Of a stretch of DNA of 64,000 nt, positions 26,756-36,779 are shown in pieces. The DNA lies in contig NZ_CP132542.1 of the NCBI RefSeq assembly GCF_030845175.1, forward strand, positions 930,001-994,000, given 5' to 3'. The translations under genes and the position numbers were made by a program. Under the pieces are notes generated by a model that saw only the letters and a list, made by a program, of their open reading frames with translations, had not been told where the DNA came from and ran no database searches. Every line of letters begins with the position of its first letter. The stretch's first letter is position 1. The DNA comes from Coralliovum pocilloporae (GTDB lineage: Bacteria; Pseudomonadota; Alphaproteobacteria; Rhizobiales; Cohaesibacteraceae).

Positions 26756-27730
26756 TTATTTCACGGCAAACTGGTAACTTGCCGGGGTCCAGACATAGCT
26801 GGTCTGATGCTTGGCCACATAGCCGACAGCCGGGAACGGCATATGATACCCGGTTACCGGAATCCGATCCGTCGCCACCATATCCAGAATACGCCTGCGG
26901 GTCTTTGCAGCGGCTTCCTTGTCAAAATCAAAGACGATATGCCATTCCGGTCTCTGCAGTGAGAGAACGAAATGGTTACAGATATCGCCCCAGATCAGGA
27001 GCTGCTGGCCCTCACTTTCAATGTGATAGGCCATATGCCCCGGTGTATGTCCAAATGTGGCCAGTGCCTTGATGCCGGTGACCACATCCCCTTCATTCTC
27101 AAGGAAACTCAGTTTCTCGGCAATCGGCTTGACATTGGACTGGACCAGCGTCCCGATGCGGGCTGTCGGGCCTGACAGGTGCTTGTCATCACTCCAGAAA
27201 TCATACTCCACACGGCCCGTTACATAACGGGCATTCGGGAAGACTTCCTGACCATTGGCCATAATCCCGCCGATATGGTCCGGATGCATGTGGGTGATGA
27301 CCACAACAGTCACAGAGGCCGGGTCGATGCCAGCCGCCTTCATACCATGGACGAGTTGACCACTGCCATCAGAGCCCTGGGCATTGCCCGTGTCGAACAG
27401 CACGACATCCTTGCCGGTCTTGATGATAACCGGGGTAAACTGGATCGCCATGGCACTGGTTGGCAGGAAATTGCTATCGGCCAGCGTGTGGACGTCATCA
27501 ACCGGCTGATCAATGCCAAACACTTTGGTAATCGGCGACACCTTCCGGACACCGTCCAGAATGGTGGTGATTTCAAACGACCCCAGTTTGAACTGGTTGA
27601 CCGTTGGGGTAACCAGCGGCGAAGACGCGGCGATTGCCGGGCTGGATGTAATAGACAATGACGGAGCAACCGCTGCAGCAGTCGCACCGGCTAACAAGGC
27701 ACGGCGTGAGAAAGATAGATCTTGAGACAT
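26756..27730 (-). CDS. Tat-exported MBL-fold metallo-hydrolase
   Basis: The N-terminus has a twin-arginine signal (SRRALLAG) and hydrophobic stretch ending near AIAASS, so the folded protein is sent to the periplasm. The metallo-beta-lactamase zinc motif THMHPDHIGG lies near residue 151, with further His in GHTPGHM near 230 and Asp in WGDICNHF. The substrate is unknown; relatives include quorum-quenching lactonases and other hydrolases. It is convergent with the aminotransferase, and a long gap separates it from the divergent amidase. Confidence 0.88.
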   Translation of the reverse strand: MSQDLSFSRRALLAGATAAAVAPSLSITSSPAIAASSPLVTPTVNQFKLGSFEITTILDGVRKVSPITKVFGIDQPVDDVHTLADSNFLPTSAMAIQFTPVIIKTGKDVVLFDTGNAQGSDGSGQLVHGMKAAGIDPASVTVVVITHMHPDHIGGIMANGQEVFPNARYVTGRVEYDFWSDDKHLSGPTARIGTLVQSNVKPIAEKLSFLENEGDVVTGIKALATFGHTPGHMAYHIESEGQQLLIWGDICNHFVLSLQRPEWHIVFDFDKEAAAKTRRRILDMVATDRIPVTGYHMPFPAVGYVAKHQTSYVWTPASYQFAVK

Positions 27731-27957
27731 GATTTCACTCCCTTTTGGTGAAGTCTCACAATGGATACAGATTATTGGACCGCTCGTTCTTGTGTCGAGT
27801 TAAACACCCCTCATACGCAGACAACTTTTCGTTAGATCGGAATATGCCATGGAGACGCAGCGTTTGAATGACGACAAACGACAATCCATTTGACACAAGA
27901 GCCGGATCATGTCCCGACTAGGATCAAGACTCAGGGGCCACATCAGGATTTGCAGCG

Positions 27958-29346
27958 ATGACAGACCTTGCCTTCACACCCGCAACCGATCTTATCGACA
28001 TGCTGGACCGGCGGGAACTCTCTCCCGTTGAACTGATGGAGGCCATCATTGCGCGCATTGATGCAGACAATGACCAGATCAACGCTTTCATCACTCTTGA
28101 TCTTGACCAGGCAATGGATGAGGCAAGGGCTTCCGAACGTCGGCGCATGCAAAACAATGCAAAAGGTATACTCGACGGCATTCCTTATGCGGTCAAGGAT
28201 TCCTTCGATACGAAAGATCTGCGCAGTACGTCCGGCTCTCTGATTCATGAGGACAGGGTACCGGACCGCGACCATCTCCATGTCAAACGAATGCGGGATG
28301 CCGGAGCCATCGTCTTCGGCAAGACCAATATTCCCGAATTCTGTTATGGCGGGCAAAGTGCCAATGCCGTGGCAGGCATCACCCGCAATCCCTATGATCT
28401 GTCGCGCACCGTTGGCGGCAGTTCCGGTGGAGCGGGTGCTGCCATCGCAGCCGGGATGGCAAGTCTCGCCGATGGCAGCGATCTGGGCGGCTCTGTCCGC
28501 GTGCCTGCCGGATGGTGCAATATGGTCGGCTATCGGCCTTCTGTCGGCGGCATGCCGACCTACCCCAAGGCTTCTCCCTTTGATGGTCTTAGCGTCTGGG
28601 GGCCAATGACCCGCACAATCGCCGATACGGCACTGATGGTGGATGTGACAACAGGTTGGGACAAGCGCTCCCCGCTCAAGACCACATCGCGCCATGGATC
28701 CTGCCTCAAACGATTGAACAGACCCATCAGCGGGCTACGGATCGCATGGTCTTCAAGGCCTCTCGGAGCGCAAACGCATCCAGATGTAGAAACAGTCTTG
28801 GATACAGCACGGCAGGTGCTGGTCGATCTGGGCTGCGATGTAACGGATGCCTGTCCTGATATTCAGGAGATTTTCATCGCCCAGCACGTAGCACGCAGCT
28901 TGAAAGCCTTTTCCGAACTAGGCCCTCTTGTCGGAGAAAACGAGACCATCGTCAGCAAGGCCGTGCGAAATTCCATTGATGATGGCCGCCGCCTGTCTGT
29001 GCAGCAAATCGCTCATGCCCGACGTATTCAAGCCCAGTGCTGGGAAACGCTTATCGCATTCTTTGACGATTATGACATCCTGGCCTGGCCAACCAATCCG
29101 GGATTGGCCTTTTCGGCCGACACTCCGGTTCACGATGTGGAAGCGGACTGGACCAGTGTCACGGCAACACCGATCCTCGGCCTGCCCGCTCTTTCTGTGC
29201 CTGCCGGCTTCAGTCCGGATGGCTTGCCTGTGGGATTGCAGCTTCTGGCTCCGGTTTATGAAGACCTCGAGCTTCTGCAATTGGCCCACGCCTTTGAAGA
29301 GGCAACCGGCTGGTGGAAAACACGACCGACAGGCAGAGGTGACTAG
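27958..29346 (+). CDS. Amidase signature family enzyme
   Basis: An amidase of the Ser-cisSer-Lys class that hydrolyses amide bonds. The catalytic Lys lies in AVKDSFD near residue 78, the cis-Ser in GGSSGG near 150 and the nucleophilic Ser in DLGGSVR near 175. Length 462 fits. It is not accompanied by gatB or gatC, so a role in tRNA amidation is unlikely; the substrate is unknown. The promoter region contains the motif CTAGGATCAAGACTCA at 27918-27933, shared with two other intergenic sites here. Confidence 0.9.
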   Translation: MTDLAFTPATDLIDMLDRRELSPVELMEAIIARIDADNDQINAFITLDLDQAMDEARASERRRMQNNAKGILDGIPYAVKDSFDTKDLRSTSGSLIHEDRVPDRDHLHVKRMRDAGAIVFGKTNIPEFCYGGQSANAVAGITRNPYDLSRTVGGSSGGAGAAIAAGMASLADGSDLGGSVRVPAGWCNMVGYRPSVGGMPTYPKASPFDGLSVWGPMTRTIADTALMVDVTTGWDKRSPLKTTSRHGSCLKRLNRPISGLRIAWSSRPLGAQTHPDVETVLDTARQVLVDLGCDVTDACPDIQEIFIAQHVARSLKAFSELGPLVGENETIVSKAVRNSIDDGRRLSVQQIAHARRIQAQCWETLIAFFDDYDILAWPTNPGLAFSADTPVHDVEADWTSVTATPILGLPALSVPAGFSPDGLPVGLQLLAPVYEDLELLQLAHAFEEATGWWKTRPTGRGD

Positions 29347-29385
29347 GGCCAGTGTCAGGATCAGAACCCTGACCCGGCATACGCT

Positions 29386-30156
29386 CTAAACAGAGAACGG
29401 TTTGATGTGAACACCATCGCCGTCAGCGCACAGGGTGTGATGAGGCGGGACGCTGTTCCAGCATTCCGTCTGATCATCGAGAGGTTCAGACACGACAATC
29501 AGATCTCCCTTCAGGTTCCGCCTGTGATAGAGCGTTGGGGGAGCGTCATCTGATGCGCAGCGGAATGCAAAAATGCGTTCCCCATCTGATAGACAGGCCG
29601 TAAACCGCAGTGCGGATTCAATTCCAGCTTTGCGCATTTCATCCCGCGTCATTTCAAGCACCGTACGAACAGCCTCAATCGGATCCTGTTCCAGCCCGTG
29701 CATGATCATCAGCTTGAACAAAAGCTCTGAATCGGTCGTCCCAAGGCGGGACGCATAAAGATCATCGGGCAGTCTGTTCTCAAGCGCCCGACGGACCTTC
29801 CCATATCCTCCAATCTGACCATTATGCATAAACAGCCAGTTATTCCAGGTAAACGGATGACAGTTGGCACGGGTTGTCGCTGTGCCCGTTGACGCGCGCA
29901 CATGAGCAAAGAACAGGCGTGACTGAATCTGGTCTGCCAGATGCCTGAGATTGTCATCATTCCAGGCCGGCAGAATTTCCCTGTAGAGACCTGGCACATC
30001 CCGGGAGCCATACCAGCCAAGCCCGAAACCGTCACCATTGGTCTCTGTCTTGGCCTCACTCGCATGCAGGCTCTGGTGGATCAGCGAATGATCCGGCTGT
30101 GTTACCAGGGCGCTGAGATAGACAGGTTCTCCATGATAGGCCAGCCAGCGGCACAT
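29386..30156 (-). CDS. Class II glutamine amidotransferase, YafJ-like
   Basis: After removal of Met the protein would start with the catalytic N-terminal Cys (MCRWLAYHGEP), the mark of Ntn-type glutamine amidotransferases. Conserved pieces GDGFGLGWY near residue 42, FAHVRAST near 82 and NCHPF, FMHNGQIGG near 100-120 match the YafJ/EgtC group. These proteins take ammonia or a glutamyl group from glutamine or gamma-glutamyl compounds; the partner enzyme is not seen. It is convergent with the amidase gene. Confidence 0.88.
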   Translation of the reverse strand: MCRWLAYHGEPVYLSALVTQPDHSLIHQSLHASEAKTETNGDGFGLGWYGSRDVPGLYREILPAWNDDNLRHLADQIQSRLFFAHVRASTGTATTRANCHPFTWNNWLFMHNGQIGGYGKVRRALENRLPDDLYASRLGTTDSELLFKLMIMHGLEQDPIEAVRTVLEMTRDEMRKAGIESALRFTACLSDGERIFAFRCASDDAPPTLYHRRNLKGDLIVVSEPLDDQTECWNSVPPHHTLCADGDGVHIKPFSV

Positions 30157-30232
30157 GTCTCAATCCTCCGACATTGTTTATCGCAGCCTGCCACAAATCC
30201 CTTTCACAGCACGTTAAATTTACAGAGAGGCC

Positions 30233-30246
30233 AGGGTCAGGACCCT
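30233..30246. repeat. Palindrome AGGGTCAGGACCCT
   Basis: Six-base arms AGGGTC and GACCCT around AG lie between the amidotransferase gene and bluB. Related sequences occur in other gaps of the window (29343-29373, 32946-32960). Confidence 0.4.
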
Positions 30247-30252
30247 AACACC

Positions 30253-30936
30253 CTATCGCACATGGATGGTTCTGCACTTGTCGTCGCGCACCTGCCAACC
30301 GTGCCGGACAAGTTCCGGGTCTGCGTGTTCTTCTTCCGGATAACCGACACACAGAAGGGCGATGAACTGCCAGCTCTCCGGCACATCAAGGGAAGCCTTG
30401 ATTTCATCCGGATCAATAATCGACACCCACCCAACACCAATCCGCTCGGCCCGTGCGGCAAGCCAGAGCGTATAGATGGCGGTTACGGTAGAATAGGCCA
30501 GGGTTTCGGGCATGGTTTTGCGCCCAAGTCCATGCCCTTCTTCCGGTTCTGTTTCCGAAAAAACCGCCAGAAGAACCGGCGCATCCTTCAGACCGGACAA
30601 TTTGAGTTGAGCATAGAGCCGGGCCTGCTCGCCTTTATAGTCCTGAAGGGCCTCTGCATTGGCTGCTTCGAAATTCCGGATCAATCCATGCCGCAGTTCC
30701 GGCGATTTGATGGAGATAAACCGCCATGGCTGCGCATTCCCGACCGACGGGGAAAGGGACGCCACATCAATAAGGCCCTGAACCTGATCATCAGTCAGGG
30801 GGTCTGTTCTGAAGCGGCGCACATCCCGACGCCAGATCAGCAGATCCTGAAACTGATCCTGAAAATCTTCACCGAATTCCGGCGGCGATAGCTCCTGCAC
30901 CGATAGCCCCAATTCTGTCCCCGAATATGATCGCAT
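30253..30936 (-). CDS. bluB: 5,6-dimethylbenzimidazole synthase BluB
   Basis: BluB is a flavin-destroying nitroreductase-fold enzyme that breaks down FMNH2 with oxygen to make dimethylbenzimidazole, the lower ligand of vitamin B12. Diagnostic pieces are RRDVRRFR near residue 36, SPSVGNAQPWRF near 60, GLGRKTMPETLAYS near 135 and GVGWVSIIDP near 165, which set BluB apart from general nitroreductases. The ATG at 30936 gives 227 residues; a GTG at 30963 is in frame but less well placed. Other cobalamin genes are not in the window. Confidence 0.9.
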   Translation of the reverse strand: MRSYSGTELGLSVQELSPPEFGEDFQDQFQDLLIWRRDVRRFRTDPLTDDQVQGLIDVASLSPSVGNAQPWRFISIKSPELRHGLIRNFEAANAEALQDYKGEQARLYAQLKLSGLKDAPVLLAVFSETEPEEGHGLGRKTMPETLAYSTVTAIYTLWLAARAERIGVGWVSIIDPDEIKASLDVPESWQFIALLCVGYPEEEHADPELVRHGWQVRDDKCRTIHVR

Positions 30937-31031
30937 AAAGCTGATCTCTACAACCACAGGCACCCGAAATCACACATCTCGTCAAGTGTAAAGTATGCCG
31001 TAGCTTCATCTCATATTTATGCGTTTGTTAC

Positions 31032-32897
31032 TTATTCGGCAACTGCCAGATCGGAGCTGAGGAAACCACCGGATTGCCGCGCCCAGAGAGAGGCATAAAG
31101 CCCACCACGCGCAAGGAGCTCATCATGGGTACCCTCTTCCACAATCCGGCCCTGATCCATGACAACCAGCCGGTCCATTGCCGCAATGGTCGAGAGGCGA
31201 TGGGCAATGGCGATTACCGTCTTGCCTTCCATCAGCTCATAGAGATTTTCCTGAATGGCCGCTTCGACCTCACTGTCGAGCGCACTTGTGGCTTCATCAA
31301 GCACAAGGATAGGCGCATTTTTCAGGAGCACACGCGCAATGGCTATTCTCTGTCTCTGGCCGCCTGACAGCTTGACGCCGCGCTCACCCACATGGGCGTC
31401 ATAGCCGCTGCGACCATTCATGTCTTCAAGCCCGAGAATAAAATCATGCGCCGACGCCTTGCGCGCCGCTTCCATCACATCGTCCCAGCTGGCGTCCGGA
31501 TTGCCATAGCAGATATTGTCATAAACAGACCGATGCAGCAGCGATGTATCCTGTGTCACCATGCCGATAGCCTGCCGCAGGCTGTCCTGTGTCACAGCGG
31601 AAACATCCTGCCCGTCAATTTCAATTCGGCCGGTTTCAATATCATAGAAGCGCAGAAGCAGAGACACGAGTGTCGACTTGCCCGCTCCGGAACGACCCAC
31701 AAGGCCAATTTTCTCACCCGGAGCAATGGACAGGGACAGATTGTCGATAACACCCGCAGTGCTCGAGCCAGCCCCCTTGCCATAATTGAAATGAATGGTC
31801 TGATAGGAGATGGAGCCTTTCGCCACGTCCAGTTTCCGTGCTCCCGGCCTGTCCACCACAGACTGGGTACAGGCAATGGTCTCCATTCCATCCCGAACAA
31901 CGCCGATATTCTCAAACAGAACAAACACTTCCCAGAGAATCCACTGGGACATGCCCTGCAACCTGAGAACAAGCCCCATGGCAAAAGCCACCGCACCTGC
32001 CGTAACCGCTTCAGCCTGCCACAGCCAGACGGATACCGCGCCCACGGAAAAGATCAGCAGGCCATTCAGCAGATGCAGGATTGATGTGAGATTTGTCGAC
32101 AGGCGCATCATCCGGAACACGGACTGCAGAAACCGGTCCATGCCCTCTCGCGCATAGGCATCTTCATGATGGGCATCGGCAAACATCTTGACCGTTGCAA
32201 TATTGGTGTAGCTGTCCACAATCCGCCCGGTCACACCGGAGCGTTCATCAGCCTGTTCCTTGGCCAGAAGGCTCATCTTCGGAACATAATATCGCAGGAT
32301 GATCAGGTACCCCGTGAACCACAGAATCATGGGCGCGGACAACCGGATATCCGTTGCCGCAAACATCACCACGGCGGCGGTGAAATAGACGACAACATAG
32401 AGCAGGACTTCAGTGATCTTGAGGACCGTGTCCCGGATCGCCAGAGAGGTTTGCATGATCTTGGTCGCCAGCCGCCCGGCAAAATCATCCTGAAAATACG
32501 CCAGGCTCTGGCGAAGCAGATAGCGGTGGGCCTGCCAGCGAATCCGCATGGCAAAGTTACCCAGAAGCCCCTGATGCAGAATGGCTTCGTAGATGAATTT
32601 GAGCACAGGCAGAACAATCAGGGTCAATATGCCCATTACAAGCAGGTCTGAGCTGTGATCCTGCCAGAACGTCTCCCGATTGCTGGACGATAGCCAGTCG
32701 ACAATATCGCCCACAAACGAAAACAGCAGCACATCCAGGACGCCAACCACGGTCGCCAGGAGCGATGTCACTGCCAGCAGAGGCCAGAATGGTCGTGCAT
32801 AGTGAATAATAAACGTCCAGAAGCCTTGCGGCGGCATATCAGGCCGCGCATCCGGAAAAGATGGCGTGAGAGATTCAAGCCATCGATAAAGTGACAT
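31032..32897 (-). CDS. ABC exporter, fused permease and ATPase
   Basis: A half-transporter of the MsbA/multidrug type: six transmembrane helices in the N-terminal 330 residues, then the ATPase domain with Walker A GRSGAGKST near residue 400, signature LSGGQRQRIAIAR near 510, Walker B ILVLDEATSALD and the switch His in AIAHRLST. It should work as a homodimer that exports a lipid, drug or peptide; the substrate is unknown. The ATG at 32897 with GGAGG upstream is chosen over an earlier in-frame codon at 32969. Confidence 0.92.
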   Translation of the reverse strand: MSLYRWLESLTPSFPDARPDMPPQGFWTFIIHYARPFWPLLAVTSLLATVVGVLDVLLFSFVGDIVDWLSSSNRETFWQDHSSDLLVMGILTLIVLPVLKFIYEAILHQGLLGNFAMRIRWQAHRYLLRQSLAYFQDDFAGRLATKIMQTSLAIRDTVLKITEVLLYVVVYFTAAVVMFAATDIRLSAPMILWFTGYLIILRYYVPKMSLLAKEQADERSGVTGRIVDSYTNIATVKMFADAHHEDAYAREGMDRFLQSVFRMMRLSTNLTSILHLLNGLLIFSVGAVSVWLWQAEAVTAGAVAFAMGLVLRLQGMSQWILWEVFVLFENIGVVRDGMETIACTQSVVDRPGARKLDVAKGSISYQTIHFNYGKGAGSSTAGVIDNLSLSIAPGEKIGLVGRSGAGKSTLVSLLLRFYDIETGRIEIDGQDVSAVTQDSLRQAIGMVTQDTSLLHRSVYDNICYGNPDASWDDVMEAARKASAHDFILGLEDMNGRSGYDAHVGERGVKLSGGQRQRIAIARVLLKNAPILVLDEATSALDSEVEAAIQENLYELMEGKTVIAIAHRLSTIAAMDRLVVMDQGRIVEEGTHDELLARGGLYASLWARQSGGFLSSDLAVAE

Positions 32898-33015
32898 CAG
32901 CACGAACGCCTCCGATGCAATCACTTGGCAACAAACGAAATTAATAGGTCTTGACCCTAGCATAAACAAAAATGAATTTATGCACTTAAATCATGAAACA
33001 TATTGATCAATAGAC

Positions 33016-33047
33016 AAAAAGAAAACGCTGCGGGTTATCCCGCAGCG
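33016..33047 (-). terminator. Rho-independent terminator of pckA
   Basis: On the minus strand a perfect 9-bp stem (CGCTGCGGG with CCCGCAGCG, loop ATAA) is followed by TTTTCTTTTT. It lies 29 bases past the pckA stop. Confidence 0.92.
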
Positions 33048-33075
33048 CTTCCGTTTTCTGCATACCTGAAAAGGC

Positions 33076-34692
33076 CTATTCAGCAGCAATCGAGTAACAG
33101 GGAGCCGCCCCGAGTACACTGTCATCCACATGGTTCTCAAATTTTGAGAAATTCTCCACAAACATACCCACTAGGCGCGCAGCCTGAGCATCATAGGCGT
33201 CTTTGTCAGCCCATGTTTCACGCGGGTTGAGGATGCCGTTATCCAATCCGTCCAGAGCAATCGGCACATCAAAGCCGAAATGCTCATCCTGACGGAAGGA
33301 GGCATTCTCCAGCGAGCCATCAAGCGCGGCGCTCAGCAAACGGCGCGTTGCCTTGATCGGCATCCGCTCACCAACACCATAAGCGCCTCCGGTCCAGCCG
33401 GTATTCACCAGCCAGCAGGTCGCATCATGACGGGCAATGAGGTCGCGCAGCAGATTGCCGTATTCTGACGGATGCCGCGGCATGAACGGAGCACCAAAAC
33501 ATGTGGAGAATGTCGCCTGCGGTTCGGTCACACCTTTCTCGGTTCCAGCAACCTTGGCGGTATAACCGGACAGGAAGTGGTACATGGCCTGGGCCGGTGT
33601 CATTCTGGCAATCGGAGGCAGCACGCCAAAGGCATCCGCTGTCAACATGATGATGGACTTGGGATGCGGTGCACGACCGGTTGCGCTGGCATTTGGAATG
33701 AAGTGGATCGGATAGGCACACCGGGTGTTCTCCGTCTTCGATCCGTCAAAGAAATCCGGCTTGTGGGTATCTTCATCCAGAACCACATTTTCAAGAACGG
33801 TCCCAAACCGCTCCGTCGTCGCATAGATTTCCGGCTCAGCTTCACGGGTCAGGCGAATGGTTTTCGCGTAACAGCCCCCTTCGAAGTTGAAGATGCCGTC
33901 TTCACCCCAACCATGCTCATCATCCCCGATGAGCGTACGGTCCGGGTCAGCTGACAGGGTGGTCTTGCCAGTTCCGGAGAGACCAAAGAACAGGGCGGAA
34001 TCTCCATTGTCTCCCACATTGGCTGAGCAATGCATCGGCATGACGCCCTGTGGTGGCAGCAGGAAATTCAGATAGGAGAAGACAGACTTTTTCATCTCGC
34101 CCGCATAGGACGTTCCTCCGACCAGAACAATCATCCGTGTGAGGTCGCAGGCGATAACCGTTTCAGTCCGGCATCCATGCCGCTCCGGATCAGTCTTGAA
34201 GCTGGGCAGATCGATGATCGTCATCTTCGCAGCGAAATCCGCCAGCTCATCACGCCCGGGGCGCAACAACAGATTACGAATGAAAAGGGAATGCCACGCA
34301 TATTCTGTATAAACGCGCACAGGAAGGCGATAACTCGGATCCGCCCCGCCATAAAGATCCTGGGCGAACAGCTCACGCCCTTCGGCATGGGCCACAAAGT
34401 CCGACAGAAGCAGGTCGAAATGCTCCTGTGTCATCGGTTTGTTATTGTCCCACCATACTGTGTTTTCAGTGGTTGAATCACGGACGATGAATTTATCCTG
34501 GGCGGAACGACCGGTATGCTGGCCGGTTTCTACCGTCAGGGCTCCGCCTTCAGCCAGGCGGCTTTCACCGCGCTTCAGGCTTTCCTCGTAAAGGCGGGGC
34601 TCGGTATAGTTCCAGTGAACAGCGGCCAGATTGGTCAGGCTGATGGCATCAGTCCCTGCGATGGGACCTGTGGTGCTGGTCTGTGTCACCAT
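33076..34692 (-). CDS. pckA: Phosphoenolpyruvate carboxykinase (ATP)
   Basis: PckA makes phosphoenolpyruvate from oxaloacetate and ATP, the first step of gluconeogenesis. The kinase-1a loop [14 protein letters not shown] lies near residue 240, with the conserved metal-binding GDDEHGWG and NFEGGCYAK just after it, and RNLLLRPG earlier. Length 538 is normal for the ATP-dependent enzyme. AGGGAG precedes the ATG. A textbook terminator follows. In Hyphomicrobiales pckA lies next to chvI and chvG, as here. Confidence 0.98.
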   Translation of the reverse strand: MVTQTSTTGPIAGTDAISLTNLAAVHWNYTEPRLYEESLKRGESRLAEGGALTVETGQHTGRSAQDKFIVRDSTTENTVWWDNNKPMTQEHFDLLLSDFVAHAEGRELFAQDLYGGADPSYRLPVRVYTEYAWHSLFIRNLLLRPGRDELADFAAKMTIIDLPSFKTDPERHGCRTETVIACDLTRMIVLVGGTSYAGEMKKSVFSYLNFLLPPQGVMPMHCSANVGDNGDSALFFGLSGTGKTTLSADPDRTLIGDDEHGWGEDGIFNFEGGCYAKTIRLTREAEPEIYATTERFGTVLENVVLDEDTHKPDFFDGSKTENTRCAYPIHFIPNASATGRAPHPKSIIMLTADAFGVLPPIARMTPAQAMYHFLSGYTAKVAGTEKGVTEPQATFSTCFGAPFMPRHPSEYGNLLRDLIARHDATCWLVNTGWTGGAYGVGERMPIKATRRLLSAALDGSLENASFRQDEHFGFDVPIALDGLDNGILNPRETWADKDAYDAQAARLVGMFVENFSKFENHVDDSVLGAAPCYSIAAE

Positions 34693-34950
34693 GCACTCCC
34701 TGTTTGCGACAAGCTGGATGCACCGAATGCCGCAACAGGCCCCGGTACACCGTGTTTTGGGCGATGGACGAGCTTAAGCTCTGTAGTTTGAATGCCGCGA
34801 AACTAGTGGGTCTTCAGTAGACTGACAAGCTGTTCTTTTGTTCCATCCGACCTTTTTTATTCTATTTCCGAACAGAGAAATTATGTTCCGATATGCGAAA
34901 TTTCGACAGATTGACTCCATCCATCGGAGAAAATGCGCCGAATTCTCCTA

Positions 34951-35679
34951 TCAGGAGCCCGTTCTGGCCTTCCGGGCCATGGTTGCAAGCACCGCCCGCA
35001 GCTGATCCGGTGTGACTACCCTCTCAGGAAAGGGAATCCGCATCCGGTCGGCTCCGTTGGTGATGTCAATTCCATCCGGATCAAGCCCTGTCATCGTCCA
35101 GTTCACATCTACAGACTGATCGCCATGCATCTGCGCATAGAGCGCAAGGGCATCAGCGTGGTCAGTGTTCATATGCTCAATCGCACCCGCTTCCGCTTCA
35201 ATCAGAGCTTCCGCATCAGAGCAATCAGTCAGAATATCCTCAGCTGCAACACTGACGATCCGTCCGAAGCCGGCCACCAGATGCGCCGCATCGATGGCCA
35301 TGCGGTAGATGGCAAAATCCTTAAAATGGGCATACCCCTCAGCCTCTGGCTGCGCTGCAAGAAACCGGGCGCGATCAACAGGATCATCGGAGACAGAAAC
35401 CTGCCCCATCATGGTGACACGGGCGATCATCAGGGGATCACCCGGCGCAAATTCATCACACAGGAGCGACACATGGCCATTCGCCTTGATGTTGGCTGTG
35501 TGCCTTGCCAGATCAGAAAGCAGCATCAGCGGTGATCCGTCATGAGCGGTCGCCACGGTCACCAGGCTGACAAAGGGATGACCTGTCTCGGCATCCTGGG
35601 TCCCGAGTGCCGCTGTGCGTGATGAACGGATCAGGCGACGGATTGTGTCAACGGGCGAGAATTCATCTTTTTCTGACAT
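34951..35679 (-). CDS. HugZ-type FMN-split-barrel protein
   Basis: An N-terminal pyridoxamine-phosphate-oxidase-like split barrel (RRLIRSSRTAALGTQD, then PFVSLVTVA and ANGHVSLLCD) is followed by a C-terminal DUF2470 domain with EHMNTDHADAL near residue 178. This two-domain layout is that of HugZ-family proteins, some of which degrade heme, while others bind flavin or have no known role. The His-containing N-terminal segment of true HugZ is not plain. The start may be 35679 or 35691. It lies between pckA and the divergent chvI. Confidence 0.78.
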   Translation of the reverse strand: MSEKDEFSPVDTIRRLIRSSRTAALGTQDAETGHPFVSLVTVATAHDGSPLMLLSDLARHTANIKANGHVSLLCDEFAPGDPLMIARVTMMGQVSVSDDPVDRARFLAAQPEAEGYAHFKDFAIYRMAIDAAHLVAGFGRIVSVAAEDILTDCSDAEALIEAEAGAIEHMNTDHADALALYAQMHGDQSVDVNWTMTGLDPDGIDITNGADRMRIPFPERVVTPDQLRAVLATMARKARTGS

Positions 35680-36009
35680 GGAACAGCTCATCTGAAAATC
35701 AAGCAAGAGGCATCGTTGATATCAAGTTGGCCCTCTGGATCTCAATCCACAACCCCGCGGCCAATTGTCGTCGTAAAAACACAGGTCAAATATCGAAACG
35801 CCGGAACAGATATACGCATCATCTGGCCCAACTTCACTCCTGATTGCCTGAAAAACAACGAAAAATACCGCTTCATCGCCTTATCTCCACTCGCATTTCC
35901 CGGCACTTGCCTTATTTTATACGTAATCGTCGGCGCAAAAGCGGATGATGACGAATAGGACCAAACAGGGGGGCTCCCAGAAGCCCATGGTCCGAAGAGG
36001 AGTCGATTT
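35680..36009. other. Divergent gap between the HugZ-type gene and chvI
   Basis: This 330-base gap holds no gene. Its left part is AT-rich and should contain the two divergent promoters, but no clear hexamer pair stands out. The right end has the nested hairpin at 35958-35993 ahead of the chvI ribosome binding site AGAGGAG. Confidence 0.6.
35958..35993 (+). promoter_or_regulatory. Nested hairpin in the chvI leader
   Basis: GGACCA (35958-35963) pairs with TGGTCC (35988-35993), and inside it GGGCT (35971-35975) pairs with AGCCC (35982-35986). The structure ends just before the chvI Shine-Dalgarno and could be a leader element or an operator. Confidence 0.4.
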
Positions 36010-36708
36010 ATGCCCACTATCGCGCTCGTTGATGATGACCGCAACATTCTCACATCCGTCTCCATGGTTCTGGAAGCGGAAGGCTACAAGGTACAGACCT
36101 ATACCGACGGAGCATCCGCACTGGATGGCCTTGACATCGGCATGCCGGACCTTGCGATCTTCGACATCAAGATGCCTCGTATGGACGGCATGGAATTGTT
36201 GCGCCGCCTGCGACAGAAATCAGAACTGCCGGTTATCTTCCTGACATCCAAGGATGATGAGATTGACGAACTGTTCGGCCTGAAAATGGGGGCCGACGAC
36301 TATATCCGCAAACCGTTCTCACAGCGTCTTCTGGTGGAGCGGGTGAAAGCTGTTCTGCGTCGCGCACAGCCCCGCATGGATGCAACGGCAAAACCCACCG
36401 ATAGCGCTAAACTCCTGGAACGTGGCGCCCTGTCCATGGATCAGGAGCGCCACACCTGCACCTGGAATGGTGAGCAGGTCACCCTGACCGTAACCGAGTT
36501 CCTGATCCTCTATGCGCTGGCTCAACGCCCTGGCGTTGTCAAAAGCCGCAACGCCCTGATGGATGCCGCCTATGACGATCAGGTCTATGTGGATGACCGC
36601 ACCATCGACAGCCACATCAAGCGCCTGCGGAAAAAATTCAAGGTCGTTGATGATGATTTCGACATGATTGAAACTCTTTATGGCGTAGGATATCGCTTCC
36701 GCGAGTGA
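36010..36708 (+). CDS. chvI: Response regulator ChvI
   Basis: ChvI is an OmpR-type response regulator. The receiver domain has the acidic pocket VDDD, phospho-acceptor Asp in [10 protein letters not shown] near residue 52 and Lys in YIRKPFS near 100; the C-terminal winged helix includes [15 protein letters not shown] and [15 protein letters not shown]. With ChvG it controls the envelope, exopolysaccharide and acid response in rhizobia and agrobacteria. AGAGGAG precedes the ATG. The chvG gene follows 71 bases on. Confidence 0.95.
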   Translation: MPTIALVDDDRNILTSVSMVLEAEGYKVQTYTDGASALDGLDIGMPDLAIFDIKMPRMDGMELLRRLRQKSELPVIFLTSKDDEIDELFGLKMGADDYIRKPFSQRLLVERVKAVLRRAQPRMDATAKPTDSAKLLERGALSMDQERHTCTWNGEQVTLTVTEFLILYALAQRPGVVKSRNALMDAAYDDQVYVDDRTIDSHIKRLRKKFKVVDDDFDMIETLYGVGYRFRE

Positions 36709-36779
36709 TCATCCTGACGCGGGGTCCAGTGTGAACCCGATCTGGGCCGAGAATGTGCAAGGCCCAAATGTGAGCAGAA

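Noticed and set aside
29941..30891. 316-codon plus-strand ORF
   Set aside because: It lies opposite the glutamine amidotransferase and bluB genes, both with diagnostic motifs, and shows no domain of its own.
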